Of a stretch of 34,943 nt of DNA, positions 14,801 to 24,582 are shown in pieces. The stretch lies in assembly GCA_944393415.1 (NCBI GenBank), contig CALYAD010000023.1, forward strand, positions 1 through 34,943, given 5' to 3'. Position numbers and translations under genes: made by a program. The DNA comes from an uncultured Clostridia bacterium (GTDB lineage: Bacteria > Bacillota > Clostridia > Oscillospirales > CAG-272). Every line of letters begins with the position of its first letter. The first letter of the stretch is position 1. Below the pieces are notes generated by a model. It had not been told where the DNA came from. It made no database searches and saw nothing but the letters and a program-made list of their open reading frames with translations.

Positions 14801-16069
14801 ATGGATATAAAAGAATATTTCAGTGAAAACGTTTTCAGTGTCACGCAGATTAACGAATGTGTTAAGGAGCTTCTTGACTCCGTGCCGGTGTTTTCGTCGG
14901 TAAGGATAAGGGGAGAAATATCAAACTTCAAAAATCACGTTAAGTCCGGGCATCTGTATTTCTCGCTGAAGGACGAGGGCTCGGTTCTGAAGGCGGTCAT
15001 GTTTGCCCGGGACGCGAGGGGGCTTGATTTTACCCCGGCCGACGGGATGAAGGTGGTGGCAACCGGAAGAATATCGGCCTACATACGCGACGGAGTTTAT
15101 CAGCTGTATGTGACCGCCATGGAGGCGGACGGCAGAGGCGAGCTGTACGCCGCGTTTGAGCGCCTGAAAAATAAGCTCGCGGACGAGGGCGTGTTTTCGG
15201 ATAAGTATAAAAAGCCGATCCCACGTTACCCGAAGCTCGTGGGAGTGATAACCTCGCAGACCGGAGCGGCGGTGAGGGATATCATAAACATTACCGGAAG
15301 GCGCTGGCCGGTGGCCCGCATAGCGGTATGGCCCGCCCTTGTTCAGGGAGAGGGCGCGGTAAGCTCTCTTGTCGAGGGTGTAAAATACATGACGGAAAAG
15401 CTTAGACCCGATGTTGTAATCATTGGGCGCGGCGGCGGTTCGATAGAGGATCTGTGGGCGTTCAACAGCGAGCTTCTGGCGCGGGAGATAATCGCTTCGG
15501 ATATTCCGTTCATCTCCGGGGTAGGGCACGAGACGGATTTTACCATCTGTGATTTCGCCGCGTCGGTCAGAGCTCCTACTCCGTCGGGAGCGGCGGAGAT
15601 TGCCGTTCCGGATATAACGGAGGAGCGGGCGCGGTTTGAGAGATACCGTCAGAGCCTGACCAAGGCGCTTACCTCAACGCTTGAGCGAAACCGCGAAAGG
15701 CTGGACGCGCTCAGAAAAAGGAAGGTGCTCAGCTCTCCTTACGGTTTTGTTGACGAGGCGAGGATGAGGCTTGACAGATTAAGCGAGCTTATCGACGAAC
15801 GCTGGAAGCGGATATTTTCACGGAAAAACGCCGATTTTGAAAGAGTCTGCGGAAGGCTGAACGCTTTGAGTCCGCTCAATGTCCTCAAGCGCGGGTACGG
15901 AGCGGTATATTTACCGGACGGCAGCGTTGTGTCCGGCGTTTCGGGGCTTGATGCCGGAGATATGCTGAAGCTTGGGATGGCTGACGGTGAAGCGGACGTG
16001 GAGGTTATGGGTGTGAGAAAATACGGCCTTAATGATAAGGAGGACACGGAAAATGCCGCAAAAAAGTAA
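14801..16069 (+). CDS. xseA: Exodeoxyribonuclease VII large subunit
   Basis: XseA is the catalytic subunit of exonuclease VII, which trims single-stranded DNA during repair. The 422-residue protein has an N-terminal OB fold (SVTQINECVKELLDSVPVFSSVRIRGEIS), the nuclease core with GVITSQTGAAVRDI, RGGGSIEDLWAFN and ISGVGHETDFTICDFAASVRAPTPS, and a coiled-coil C-terminal region that holds XseB. Length is close to that of other Gram-positive homologues. AAGGTGAAG sits directly before the ATG. It overlaps xseB by 17 nt, which suggests coupled synthesis of the two subunits. Confidence 0.95.
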   Translation: MDIKEYFSENVFSVTQINECVKELLDSVPVFSSVRIRGEISNFKNHVKSGHLYFSLKDEGSVLKAVMFARDARGLDFTPADGMKVVATGRISAYIRDGVYQLYVTAMEADGRGELYAAFERLKNKLADEGVFSDKYKKPIPRYPKLVGVITSQTGAAVRDIINITGRRWPVARIAVWPALVQGEGAVSSLVEGVKYMTEKLRPDVVIIGRGGGSIEDLWAFNSELLAREIIASDIPFISGVGHETDFTICDFAASVRAPTPSGAAEIAVPDITEERARFERYRQSLTKALTSTLERNRERLDALRKRKVLSSPYGFVDEARMRLDRLSELIDERWKRIFSRKNADFERVCGRLNALSPLNVLKRGYGAVYLPDGSVVSGVSGLDAGDMLKLGMADGEADVEVMGVRKYGLNDKEDTENAAKK

Positions 16070-16271
16070 GGAAAAGGAAAAATCTGAAATATCCTTTGAG
16101 GACGCGATTAAAAGGCTTGAGGAGATTTCCGGGGATCTGGAAAACGGAAAAGCTCCGCTCGGGGAATCACTGAAGCTTTTTGAGGAAGGAATCGGGCTTG
16201 TTTCCGAATGTAAAAAACAGCTTGACGACGCCGAGCAGAAGGTGAAGCTGCTGACAGGTAAGGAAGAATGA
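16053..16271 (+). CDS. xseB: Exodeoxyribonuclease VII small subunit
   Basis: The 72-residue helical protein shows the XseB pattern: SFEDAIKRLEEISGDLENGKAPLGESLKLFEEGIGLVSECKKQLDDAEQKV. XseB chains wrap the coiled coil of XseA. The ATG at 16053 is preferred over an in-frame ATG at 16032 because AAGGAGG (16037-16043) lies 9 nt upstream of it. The gene starts inside the end of xseA. Confidence 0.93.
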   Translation: MPQKSKEKEKSEISFEDAIKRLEEISGDLENGKAPLGESLKLFEEGIGLVSECKKQLDDAEQKVKLLTGKEE

Positions 16272-16313
16272 AAGGTCGCGCGCCGAATCGGTATTTAAGT
16301 ATGAAAATGGTTT

Positions 16314-17162
16314 ATGGAAATGAAAACTGCCGCTGAAATAATAAAAGAAAACGCCGTGCTTACGGAAAAAGAAATAAATCGTCTGCTTCAGGGCTCGGAT
16401 AAGGATTACGGGACGCTTTTTGACTCCATGCTGTACTCGGTTAACGGGGGAGGCAAGCGGATAAGACCCTGTCTGACGCTTGAATTCTGCCGTATGCTCG
16501 GCGGCGACGAGCACGCGGCGCTGACGCTTGCGGCCGCGCTGGAAATGGTGCATACCTATTCGCTTATACACGACGATCTGCCTTGTATGGACAATGACGA
16601 TTTCCGCCGGGGAAAGCCGACAAACCACAGGGTGTTCGGAGAGGCGACCGCGGTGCTTGCGGGCGACGCTCTGCTCACCGAGGCGTTCGGCGCCGTCTGC
16701 GGTTGCGTTCGGCTGAGCGCGGAAGCGAGGCTTGAGGCTGTAAAGACGCTTTCGGCCTCTGCGGGAGCGTTCGGAATGATAGGCGGACAGATGCTCGACC
16801 TCATCGGTGAGACCGAAAAGCTTCCCCCGGCGCTGCATAATAAAATGAATCTGCTGAAGACCGGAGCGCTGATCAAGGCCGCCGCCGTTCTCGGATGCAT
16901 TGCCGGAAGCGCAGGCGAGGACGTTATTTCAAGGGCGTGCGAGTACGCCGAAAACGTAGGACTCGCGTTTCAGGTCACTGACGATCTGCTCGATGATGGC
17001 AGCGAGGCGGAGAAAACGACATATCTGAGCTTCATGTCGCGCGGCGATGCGGAAAAGTATGCGCTTAAGCTTACGGAAAACGCTGTTAACGCGCTCTCGG
17101 GGCTTGACCGAAACGAGAATCTGATATCGATAGCCCGTGCTCTGGCGGTCAGGACGGTATGA
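16314..17162 (+). CDS. ispA: Polyprenyl (farnesyl/geranylgeranyl) diphosphate synthase
   Basis: This enzyme condenses isopentenyl diphosphate with allylic diphosphates to give C15 or C20 chains for quinones and for undecaprenyl carriers. The 282-residue protein has the first aspartate-rich motif DDLPCMDNDD (87-96), with the two-residue insertion typical of bacterial type II farnesyl synthases, preceded by YSLIH, and the second motif DDLLD (223-227). GGGKRIRP and KTGALI are the substrate-binding stretches. The ATG at 16314 and the one at 16320 are equally possible, neither with a strong ribosome binding site. It overlaps tlyA by 4 nt. In many Clostridia dxs lies next in this string; here it is absent. 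Confidence 0.93.
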   Translation: MEMKTAAEIIKENAVLTEKEINRLLQGSDKDYGTLFDSMLYSVNGGGKRIRPCLTLEFCRMLGGDEHAALTLAAALEMVHTYSLIHDDLPCMDNDDFRRGKPTNHRVFGEATAVLAGDALLTEAFGAVCGCVRLSAEARLEAVKTLSASAGAFGMIGGQMLDLIGETEKLPPALHNKMNLLKTGALIKAAAVLGCIAGSAGEDVISRACEYAENVGLAFQVTDDLLDDGSEAEKTTYLSFMSRGDAEKYALKLTENAVNALSGLDRNENLISIARALAVRTV

Positions 17163-17992
17163 GGGCGGACGTTTATCTGTTTTCCCACGGGATGTCGGAG
17201 AGCCGGACAAAGGCAAGGGCGGATATAGAGAGCGGCAGACTGTTTGTCAACGGTATGCCTGTCAAACGCTGCTCTTTTGATATAAAGGACGGAGACACGG
17301 CGGAGCTTCGGGGAAGCGGAATGCCTTTTGTAGGGCGTGGAGGTCTGAAGCTTCTCGGCGCTTTTGAGGCGTTCGGTAAGGACGCGGTGAAAAAAAGGTG
17401 TGTTTATCTCGCGGGGGAGGAGCGCTTTGAGGTGGCCGGAGCGGTCTGCGCGGATATAGGGGCCTCAACCGGAGGCTTTACGGACTGTCTGCTCAGCTTC
17501 GGGGCGAAAAGGGTCTATGCCGTAGACTGCGGGAGCGGTCAGCTGCATGAAAAGCTCAGAGCGGACAGCAGAGTTATAAATATGGAAAATTTCAACGCGC
17601 GGGAGCTTAGCGCGGAATCTCTCGGAGAAAAGTGCGACGCAGCGGTTATGGACGTCAGCTTTATATCCCAGACACTGCTTTTCCCGGCGATTTCGCGGAT
17701 TCTGAAGCCCGGCGGTAAGCTTATCTCGCTTATAAAACCGCAGTTTGAGGCAGGCAGAGCCGCGCTCGGCGGCAGCGGGATCGTAAGAGATAAAAAGCTT
17801 CACGCGCTTGTGATACGCCAAACGGCAAAGGCGGCGAAGGAGAACGGTTTTTCGCTGGCGGGACTTGCGCCTTCGCCTGTCGCGGGCGGTGACGGAAACA
17901 GGGAATATCTTTCTTTCTATGTATTCTCGGACGCTCCGCCGCTTACGCTGACAAACGAAGCGCTTAAAGACGTGACCGGAGACGGTCGGTGA
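17159..17992 (+). CDS. tlyA: TlyA-family rRNA methyltransferase
   Basis: TlyA proteins 2'-O-methylate cytidines in 16S and 23S rRNA. The 277-residue protein has an N-terminal S4 RNA-binding domain (about 1-62: RADVYLFSHGMSESRTKARADIESG...), the linker motif GRGGLKLLGAFEAF, and an FtsJ-type Rossmann domain with the S-adenosylmethionine site DIGASTGGFTDCLL and the acidic motif AVMDVSFISQ. It begins within the ispA stop (ATGA overlap), so translation is probably coupled. It ends overlapping nadK. Confidence 0.93.
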   Translation: MRADVYLFSHGMSESRTKARADIESGRLFVNGMPVKRCSFDIKDGDTAELRGSGMPFVGRGGLKLLGAFEAFGKDAVKKRCVYLAGEERFEVAGAVCADIGASTGGFTDCLLSFGAKRVYAVDCGSGQLHEKLRADSRVINMENFNARELSAESLGEKCDAAVMDVSFISQTLLFPAISRILKPGGKLISLIKPQFEAGRAALGGSGIVRDKKLHALVIRQTAKAAKENGFSLAGLAPSPVAGGDGNREYLSFYVFSDAPPLTLTNEALKDVTGDGR

Positions 17993-18789
17993 GAAAAAGG
18001 ACTGGAGACGGTATCAGAGAAATGCGTAATATTTATATATTTACCGGTAAAAATAAGGATCCGGACGGAAGCTGCCGCATGGAAGCGGAGCGGGTGATAC
18101 GTCAGTCAGGAGGGGGTACGGTCGGGTCTCCCGACAAGGCGGAGGCGATCCTCTCACTGGGCGGAGACGGTACCATGATGCGGGCGGCTCATTACGCCGT
18201 GCTACATAATATCCCGCTGATCGGGGTAAATCTCGGAAGGATAGGATATCTCACGGAGCTTGACCGCAAGGACATTGCTTTAATAAGCAGGCTTATCTCG
18301 GAGGATTTCGAGTACGATGAGCGCATGGCGCTTGATGTCAGCTGCAGCGGAGGAGAAAGCTTTTTCGCGTTTAACGACGCGGTCATACGCGCCGCAAGCA
18401 CTCATATGGTGAGCGTATCGGTGGAGTGTGACGGGAGCGCGGTTAATGCTTACCGCGGGGACGGTCTTATATTTTCCACTCCGACCGGCTCCACCGCGTA
18501 TTCAATGTCCGCGGGCGGTTCGGTCATTGATCCCGGACTTAAGTGTATCTGTCTTACTCCGATATGTCCCCAGGCGCTGACCGCGAGGCCGTTGGTGTTT
18601 TCTCCGGAAAGAAGACTTGACGCTGAGGTATCGGGTTCAGACTGCATCCTTACCGTGGACGGGGGAACCGGTGTGAGGCTTAAGGACGGCTCGGTCGTTT
18701 CGGTAAGCAGAAGCGAGAGGACCGTTAAGCTTATTAAGCTAAGAAACGAGGAATTTTTCGGAGTGCTCAGAAAGAAGCTTGCTTACTGA
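17989..18789 (+). CDS. nadK: NAD kinase
   Basis: The enzyme phosphorylates NAD to NADP in the cytoplasm. The 266-residue protein has the family motif GGDGT (58-62), GVNLGRIGYLTEL, the FNDAVI stretch that contacts NAD, and the signature GDGLIFSTPTGSTAYSMSAGG. The GTG at 17989 overlaps the tlyA stop by 4 nt and has GGAG 7 nt upstream. An in-frame ATG at 18022 would give MRNIYIFTGKN, closer to the usual N-terminus of the family but with the same type of purine block too far away. I keep GTG as the more likely start, with moderate certainty. Confidence 0.93.
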   Translation: MRKRTGDGIREMRNIYIFTGKNKDPDGSCRMEAERVIRQSGGGTVGSPDKAEAILSLGGDGTMMRAAHYAVLHNIPLIGVNLGRIGYLTELDRKDIALISRLISEDFEYDERMALDVSCSGGESFFAFNDAVIRAASTHMVSVSVECDGSAVNAYRGDGLIFSTPTGSTAYSMSAGGSVIDPGLKCICLTPICPQALTARPLVFSPERRLDAEVSGSDCILTVDGGTGVRLKDGSVVSVSRSERTVKLIKLRNEEFFGVLRKKLAY

Positions 18790-18896
18790 AAACGGCCTTC
18801 AAAAGCCTTCTCCCGAATACGAATTAAAAAGTATAGATTATAATTTGACGCGACGGAATGTCAGTATAAGGAAATATGTCTGAAAGGAAAAACGAA

Positions 18897-19355
18897 ATGA
18901 AGCAAAACAGACAGTCAAGAATACTTGAGATAATTTCAGGGAATACCGTGGAAACTCAGGAACAGCTTATAAAAATGCTGAGAGAGGACGGTTACGATGT
19001 CACACAGGCGACTATCTCCAGAGATATTCGCGAGCTGCGTCTGACAAAAATCTCCTGCGGGCTCGGCGTGTACAAATACGTAGTATCTAATCAGGACGGA
19101 CATACGCATTCGGCGAAATATATCAATATACTCAAGGAAACCGTTATAGAAATAGATCACGCCGGAAATCTTGTGGTCGTAAAGACCTATTCAGGGATGG
19201 CTCAGGCAGCGGCGGCGGCTCTCGACAGCATGGAATGGCGGGAAATCATCGGCAGTATAGCGGGAGACGATACGATAATGCTGGTGCTTCGTTCCGCGGA
19301 AGCTTCAAGGGCGTTCGCGACCGAGCTTGCGGGTCTGCTGAATATTAATAATTAG
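18897..19355 (+). CDS. argR: Arginine repressor ArgR
   Basis: ArgR senses L-arginine and represses its biosynthesis, and in some species activates its catabolism. The 152-residue protein has an N-terminal winged helix (SRILEIISGNTVETQEQLIKMLREDGYDVTQATISRDIRELRL) and a C-terminal hexamerisation/arginine-binding domain with the conserved GDDT (GSIAGDDTIMLV). The ATG at 18897 has AAAGGA about 10 nt upstream; the in-frame ATG at 18876 gives seven extra residues. The 107-nt gap from nadK suggests its own promoter, though only an isolated TATAAT (18839-18844) was found. No arginine biosynthesis gene lies in the window. Confidence 0.93.
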   Translation: MKQNRQSRILEIISGNTVETQEQLIKMLREDGYDVTQATISRDIRELRLTKISCGLGVYKYVVSNQDGHTHSAKYINILKETVIEIDHAGNLVVVKTYSGMAQAAAAALDSMEWREIIGSIAGDDTIMLVLRSAEASRAFATELAGLLNINN

Positions 19356-19474
19356 GCAAGGCTTGCCGGAGCCCTGTCTGTCGGATTACCGGCGCGGCGT
19401 TTAAATTTCCCGCGCGGATGAGCGATATTCAGGGCTTTAAGCTATTTCTAAAGCGAGAGAGAAGGTGTGAGGGA

Positions 19475-21175
19475 TTGATAACTGAGCTGCATATTGAAAA
19501 CATAGCGGTGATAAAAAATCTGACTGTGTCGCTTGGAAAGGGCTTTTCCGTTCTTACCGGGGAGACCGGCGCGGGAAAATCCATAATAATCGATTCGGTG
19601 AACCTTCTTCTGGGAGGCCGGAGCGCAAGGGAGCTTATCAGGAGCGGGGAGGAAAGAGCGCTTGTCTCCGCCTGTTTTGAGGAGCTGCCGCCGCAGACCT
19701 TGCGGGAGCTCGAAAAGCTTGACATATATCCGGAGGAGGACGGGAAAATATATATTGTCCGGACTCTGTCCTCGGACGGCAGGACCTCGTCAAGGATAAA
19801 CGGAAGGAGCGTGCCGCTCTCCGTGCTTCGTGAGGCGGGAAGATTGCTGATAAATATTCACGGACAGCATGATAACCAATTGCTTCTGACCCCGTCAAAG
19901 CACATAGATATCCTCGACAGCTACGCGCGTACCGAAGGCGCCCGCGCCGAATATACAGAAAAATACGAGGCTCTTGCGGAGCTTCGCCGCAGACTTAAGG
20001 CGGTATCGCGCAGCGAGAGGGAGAAGGCGGAGCTGTCCGAAACCCTTTCGCGGCGTATTTCGGAAATAGACGGCGCCAAGCTGAAACCCGGCGAGGAAGA
20101 GGCTTTGACCGCAAAGCGGGACAGGATAAGGAATATAGAAAAGGTGGCAAGATATTCGTCCCTTATTAAACGCGCCCTGACCTCCGGGGAAGGAGGAATG
20201 TCCGCGTCAGATCAGATAAGAATAGCGTCCGAGGCGGTGGAAAAACTCTCGGATATCCTGCCTGACGCCGCCGGAATTTCCGAAAGGCTCGATTTCTGTA
20301 TGTACGAGCTTCAGGATATTTCGGAGATAGCCGAGTCCTTGGCGGACGAGGAGATATCCGACCCGGAAGCGGAGCTTGACCGGATAGAGTCAAGGCTTGA
20401 AACGATCTCGAGACTGGAAAGCAGGTACGGTGCGGATAATATTCAGGGCGTGCTCGCCGAAAGGGAGAGACTCGCGCTTGAGCTTGATGAGCTTAAAAAC
20501 AGCGAACGGACCGTTGAGACTATCCGCAAGGAGCTGGGGAAAAAGGCGAAGGAGGCGAGTGCCTGTGCCGCGCGCCTGACCGAAATGAGGCAAGCGGGGG
20601 CGGATCGGCTCTCAGAGCTTGTAACGGAGCAGCTGAGGTATCTTGATCTTGAAAAGGTGACGTTCTCGGTTTCCGTGTCAAGCACGGCCGGGGAGGACGG
20701 AACGCTGAAATTTACGCCGTCGGGCTGCGACGAGGTGGAATTCCTGATCTCCACAAATCCCGGGGAGCCGCTGAAATCCCTTTCAAAGATCGCCTCGGGG
20801 GGCGAGCTTTCAAGGGTCATGCTGGCGCTCAAAAGCGTGCTTGCGGACAGCGACGGAGTGACTACGATAATTTTCGACGAGATAGACACCGGGGTCTCCG
20901 GGAAAACATCCCAGAAGATCGGACTTAAGCTGCATGATCTTGCGCGCGGATGCCAGGTCATATGCATAACTCACTCGGCGCAGATAGCCGCCACCGCGGA
21001 CACGCAGTATAAAATAAGCAAGCGGGAGAGTATGGGACGCGCCGAAACCTCGGTAAGAGAGCTTGACCCGGATGAAAGGGTGGAGGAGCTTTCACGGATA
21101 ATGGGCGGACTTGAGATCACCGACACGGTAAGAAAGACCGCGAGAGAAATGCTGGAAAACGCAAATAAAAAATAA
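19475..21175 (+). CDS. recN: DNA repair protein RecN
   Basis: RecN is an SMC-like ATPase that tethers DNA ends in double-strand break repair. The 566-residue protein has Walker A GETGAGKS near the N-terminus, a central coiled coil interrupted by the zipper-like hinge region, and near the C-terminus the signature [14 protein letters not shown], Walker [14 protein letters not shown] and the H-loop THSAQIAA. I start at TTG 19475, giving [15 protein letters not shown], which matches the usual RecN N-terminus; GAGGG lies just upstream. An upstream in-frame ATG (19418) adds 19 atypical residues. It follows argR, as in many Firmicutes, but the next gene is tyrS instead of spoIVB. Confidence 0.94.
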   Translation: MITELHIENIAVIKNLTVSLGKGFSVLTGETGAGKSIIIDSVNLLLGGRSARELIRSGEERALVSACFEELPPQTLRELEKLDIYPEEDGKIYIVRTLSSDGRTSSRINGRSVPLSVLREAGRLLINIHGQHDNQLLLTPSKHIDILDSYARTEGARAEYTEKYEALAELRRRLKAVSRSEREKAELSETLSRRISEIDGAKLKPGEEEALTAKRDRIRNIEKVARYSSLIKRALTSGEGGMSASDQIRIASEAVEKLSDILPDAAGISERLDFCMYELQDISEIAESLADEEISDPEAELDRIESRLETISRLESRYGADNIQGVLAERERLALELDELKNSERTVETIRKELGKKAKEASACAARLTEMRQAGADRLSELVTEQLRYLDLEKVTFSVSVSSTAGEDGTLKFTPSGCDEVEFLISTNPGEPLKSLSKIASGGELSRVMLALKSVLADSDGVTTIIFDEIDTGVSGKTSQKIGLKLHDLARGCQVICITHSAQIAATADTQYKISKRESMGRAETSVRELDPDERVEELSRIMGGLEITDTVRKTAREMLENANKK

Positions 21176-21272
21176 AAACAGAGATAAAAGTTTAACCCGC
21201 CTTCCGCGGCTTCGGAGCCAAAAGCGCGGAAATAAAACACTGATTTGGCATAAGAAAGGAACGGTCATAAAA

Positions 21273-22496
21273 ATGGGACTTTACAGGGAATTTGTTGACA
21301 GGGGAATGGTAGCGCAGGCTACCAACCCGGAGGCTATTGAAAAAATGCTGGATAATGAAAAGGTAACTTTTTATATCGGCTTTGATCCGACCGCCGACAG
21401 CCTGCATGTCGGTCACTTCATGCAGATGAAGATAATGGCGCATATGCAGAGACAAGGACATCATCCCATAGCCATTTTCGGCGGCGGGACCGGTATGATA
21501 GGCGACCCGTCCGGCAAGAGCGATATGAGAAAAATGATGACGAAGGAGACCATAGCGCACAATATCGAGTGCTTTAAGAAGCAGATGGCGAAATTCATCG
21601 ATATCAGCGACGGGAAGGCGACCTTTATCAACAACGGAGATTGGCTCCTAAACCTCAATTATATAGATTTCCTGAGAGAGGTCGGTGTGCATTTTTCGGT
21701 AAACCGAATGCTCGCGGCAGAGTGCTATAAGTCGCGGCTGGAGAAGGGTCTTACCTTCCTTGAAATGAACTACATGCTTATGCAGAGCTATGACTTTTAC
21801 AGGCTGTATAAGGATTACGGCTGCCGTCTCGAATTCGGCGGAGACGACCAGTGGTCGAATATTATCGGCGGGGTAGAGCTTGTCCGGCGTAAGGAGGGAG
21901 CCGAGGTATACGGGCTGACCTTCAATCTTCTGACCAACAGCGAGGGCAAGAAGATGGGCAAGACGGAAAAGGGAGCGGTGTGGCTCGATCCGGAAAAGAC
22001 CCCTCCTTACGAGTTCTTCCAGTACTGGAGAAATATAGGGGACGCGGACGTTATCAAATGCATGAAGCTGTTGACCTTTATGACGCTTGACGAGATAGCC
22101 GAGTATGAAAAGCTTGAGGGAGCGGAAATAAACAGGGCCAAGGAAAAGCTTGCTCATGAGCTGACGACGCTGGTTCACGGCAAGGAGGAGGCGGACAAAG
22201 CGCTTGCTGCCGCCAAGGCGGTGTTCGGAGCGGGTACGGCGTCCGAGGATATGCCTACCACGGTTTTGACTGACGGCGATTTCACCGAAGGCCGCCTGCC
22301 CGTTATCGATATGATGGTGCGCGGAGGTCTTGCCGCGTCCAAGGGCGAGGCGAGAAGGCTTATACAGCAGGGCGGAATCACCGTCGATGAAGTAAAGATT
22401 ACCGATATCGCGGCATATACTGCAAAGGAAGCCATTAAAAACGGAGTTATAGTCAGAAAAGGCAAAAAGATATTCCACCGGTTTATTATCGGCTGA
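21273..22496 (+). CDS. tyrS: Tyrosyl-tRNA synthetase
   Basis: The enzyme charges tRNA-Tyr. The 407-residue protein contains the class I HIGH motif as HVGH ([13 protein letters not shown]), the tyrosine-binding stretch with [25 protein letters not shown], the KMSKS loop as KMGKT, and a C-terminal S4 RNA-binding domain ([25 protein letters not shown]). The length is as expected. AAAGGA is about 13 nt upstream of the ATG, slightly far. The 97-nt space before it has a CCGCG/CGCGG hairpin but is too short for a T-box and lacks its conserved core. Confidence 0.95.
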   Translation: MGLYREFVDRGMVAQATNPEAIEKMLDNEKVTFYIGFDPTADSLHVGHFMQMKIMAHMQRQGHHPIAIFGGGTGMIGDPSGKSDMRKMMTKETIAHNIECFKKQMAKFIDISDGKATFINNGDWLLNLNYIDFLREVGVHFSVNRMLAAECYKSRLEKGLTFLEMNYMLMQSYDFYRLYKDYGCRLEFGGDDQWSNIIGGVELVRRKEGAEVYGLTFNLLTNSEGKKMGKTEKGAVWLDPEKTPPYEFFQYWRNIGDADVIKCMKLLTFMTLDEIAEYEKLEGAEINRAKEKLAHELTTLVHGKEEADKALAAAKAVFGAGTASEDMPTTVLTDGDFTEGRLPVIDMMVRGGLAASKGEARRLIQQGGITVDEVKITDIAAYTAKEAIKNGVIVRKGKKIFHRFIIG

Positions 22497-22522
22497 GGAT
22501 AATTTAAAAGGAGAAATTTCCG

Positions 22523-23491
22523 TTGTCTGGAGTATTGTCGTTTTTAAGGAACGCGCAAAACGAAGGAAGTCTGAAATTTTACGAAAACCGACCGCTCTTC
22601 GAGCTTTCCTCCTTCGGGATAGGAGGTCCGGCGGCGATGATCGTTTATCCCCTTGACGCGGAAGCGCTGAAACGGACCGCCGCCGAAGCCTTTTCATCCG
22701 GTACGCGCAGCATTGTCGTCGGGAACGCTACAAACCTGCTTTTCGATGATCTGGGGTTTGATGGAATGGTGATATCCTGTGCTTCTCTGAAGCGTGTGCA
22801 ATATCCGTACCGGACGGAGCGCGACCCGGACGGGCGGGAATATATTTACGCTGAGTGCGGAGCGTCTTTACCGCAGCTTGTCAATACGGTGTCACGCGGC
22901 GGGATTACCGGCTTTGAGGGACTTTGCTCGGTTCCCGCGACGGTAGGAGGCGCGATAGTATCAAACGCGGGAGCGTTCGGCTGCGAAATATCGGATAAGC
23001 TTCTGTCTTTCGAGGTTTTTGAGCCGCGGACAGGAACAACGCGTAACAGGACAAAACGGGAAACCCGTTTTTCCTACCGCGAAAGCGGCGCGGTTATGCC
23101 GGGCGAGGTGATACTCTGCGCGCTGTTTGCGGCTGAAAAGGGGGATCCCGAGGAGATAAGCGAGCGCTTATTTGCGGCAAAGAAAAAAAGGCTCGCGTCT
23201 CAACCGCAGGGCGTGAGAAGCGCGGGCAGTTATTTCAAAAGGCCGGACGCAGGGGAGGGCTTTATTCCCTTCCGAGGACTTTCAGCGGGCGAGCTTATCG
23301 ACAGATGCGGACTTAAGGGACTGCGTGTCGGAGGCGCCGAGGTCTCGGAAAAGCACGCCAATTTTATCATAAACAAGGGCGGCGCGACCTGCCGTGACGT
23401 CCTGACGCTTGCGGAGCGGATCAGGGAAACGGTGTTTATGGTCACGGGGGTGACGCTCCGTGAGGAGGTCAGATATATACCGTACAGATAA
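22523..23491 (+). CDS. murB: UDP-N-acetylmuramate dehydrogenase (UDP-N-acetylenolpyruvoylglucosamine reductase)
   Basis: MurB reduces the enolpyruvyl group to form UDP-MurNAc, an early step of peptidoglycan synthesis. The 322-residue flavoprotein has the FAD-binding stretch VVGNATNLLFDD, the catalytic-region motifs SNAGAFG and SAGSYFKRP, IDRCGLKGLRVGGAEVSEKHANFIIN and a C-terminal REEVRYI glutamate. It belongs to the short type II MurB group. The start is TTG at 22523, with AAGGAG 9 nt upstream and no better ATG. It is 26 nt from tyrS and probably cotranscribed. Confidence 0.95.
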   Translation: MSGVLSFLRNAQNEGSLKFYENRPLFELSSFGIGGPAAMIVYPLDAEALKRTAAEAFSSGTRSIVVGNATNLLFDDLGFDGMVISCASLKRVQYPYRTERDPDGREYIYAECGASLPQLVNTVSRGGITGFEGLCSVPATVGGAIVSNAGAFGCEISDKLLSFEVFEPRTGTTRNRTKRETRFSYRESGAVMPGEVILCALFAAEKGDPEEISERLFAAKKKRLASQPQGVRSAGSYFKRPDAGEGFIPFRGLSAGELIDRCGLKGLRVGGAEVSEKHANFIINKGGATCRDVLTLAERIRETVFMVTGVTLREEVRYIPYR

Positions 23492-23545
23492 GCAAGTATA
23501 CTTATGCGCGCGTTTATTCGCGTATAAAGCCAACGGGAAACAGCT

Positions 23546-24412
23546 ATGAGATATATAATTGTAACAGGTATGAGCGGAGCCGGAAAAAGCAACGCGGCGG
23601 GAACGCTTGAGGATATGGGTTTCTACTGCATTGACAATATGCCGGTAGCGCTCATATCAAAATTTGCCGAGCTTTACGCTGAAACCGAATCCCGCCGCAG
23701 CGATGTGGCGTTTATAATCGACGTCAGAGGAGAAAGCGATTTCGGCCCGCTTATAGATGAGATAAAAGCTCTTAAGGACGGGGGCTATGACTGCCGCGTT
23801 TTGGTTCTTGACTGCTCGGATAAGGTACTGCTTAACCGCTATAAGGAAACACGCCGCATACATCCGCTCTCAGCGTGGCATAATATAACCGTCTCGGACG
23901 CGCTCGTAATGGAGCGGAAAATGCTCGAGCCGATATTCAGGGCGGCGGATTACAGGATAGATACGACCTATCTTACGCCTAAGCAGGCTCAGGAGCAGAT
24001 ACGTAATATTATTAATCCGCTTGCGAAGCGCAGTATAACCGTAAACGTAATGTCGTTCGGCTTCAAAAACGGTTCTGTACCCGAGGCTGATCTGCTTTTT
24101 GACGTCAGGTGCTTTCCGAATCCGTTTTATATACCGGAGCTTAAGGAGCTTACAGGCCTTGACGCCCCTGTGCGTGAGTATATAATGAACAGCCCCCAGA
24201 CCATCACGTTTCTTGAAAAACTGTATGATATGATAGATTTTCTTATTCCGCTTTATGTCGCGGAAGGGAAAAAGCAGCTTACGGTCGCTATTGGCTGCAC
24301 AGGCGGGAAGCACCGCTCTGTCATGATAGCGGAGGCGCTGTCAAATCATCTGAAGGATCGCGGCGAGCTTACCGTTGTGATACACAGAGATATAAATAAC
24401 GGAAAAAGCTGA
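23546..24412 (+). CDS. rapZ: RNase adapter / nucleotide-binding protein RapZ (YvcJ)
   Basis: The 288-residue protein has an N-terminal P-loop kinase-like domain with Walker A GMSGAGKS (8-15) and CIDNMPVALI, and a C-terminal domain with the hallmark GCTGGKHRSVMIAEAL. RapZ senses UDP-GlcNAc in Enterobacteria and controls RNase E action on glmZ; in Firmicutes (YvcJ) it is a GTP/ATP-binding protein linked to competence and cell wall metabolism. It follows murB by 54 nt. In most Firmicutes yvcK and whiA come next; here the string stops and repeat elements begin. Confidence 0.94.
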   Translation: MRYIIVTGMSGAGKSNAAGTLEDMGFYCIDNMPVALISKFAELYAETESRRSDVAFIIDVRGESDFGPLIDEIKALKDGGYDCRVLVLDCSDKVLLNRYKETRRIHPLSAWHNITVSDALVMERKMLEPIFRAADYRIDTTYLTPKQAQEQIRNIINPLAKRSITVNVMSFGFKNGSVPEADLLFDVRCFPNPFYIPELKELTGLDAPVREYIMNSPQTITFLEKLYDMIDFLIPLYVAEGKKQLTVAIGCTGGKHRSVMIAEALSNHLKDRGELTVVIHRDINNGKS

Positions 24413-24420
24413 ATCTTTTC

Positions 24421-24540
24421 TTTTCAGGACCCCTTTTTGAAAAAAGTGTTCCTGAAACCTCCCAAAAACTTCTCCGGAAAATGTGTATCTCTGATTTCAG
24501 CAGGCATGATGTTTCATCTCCGCCTCCGGCTTTTTGAAAG
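24421..24540 (+). repeat. Partial copy of the ~200-bp hairpin-ended repeat
   Basis: It starts with the left hairpin (TTTTCAGGACCCCTTTTTG pairing imperfectly with AAAAAGTGTTCCTGAAA) and continues with CTCCCAAAAACTTCTCCGG, GTGTATCTCTGATTTCAGC and the following CCGCCTCCGGCTTTT. The right-hand hairpin is missing. It sits 8 nt after the rapZ stop and probably terminates the operon. Confidence 0.7.
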
Positions 24541-24582
24541 CTCAGAGTAACGCGGCGCACGTCGCGGCGCTCCCCTGAAGTC

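Noticed and set aside
21176..21272. A possible T-box leader for tyrS
   Set aside because: The gap is only 97 nt and lacks the conserved T-box core and a terminator/antiterminator pair.
21648..22697. A 349-residue frame opposite tyrS and murB
   Set aside because: It crosses two certain genes on the other strand and has no motif of its own.
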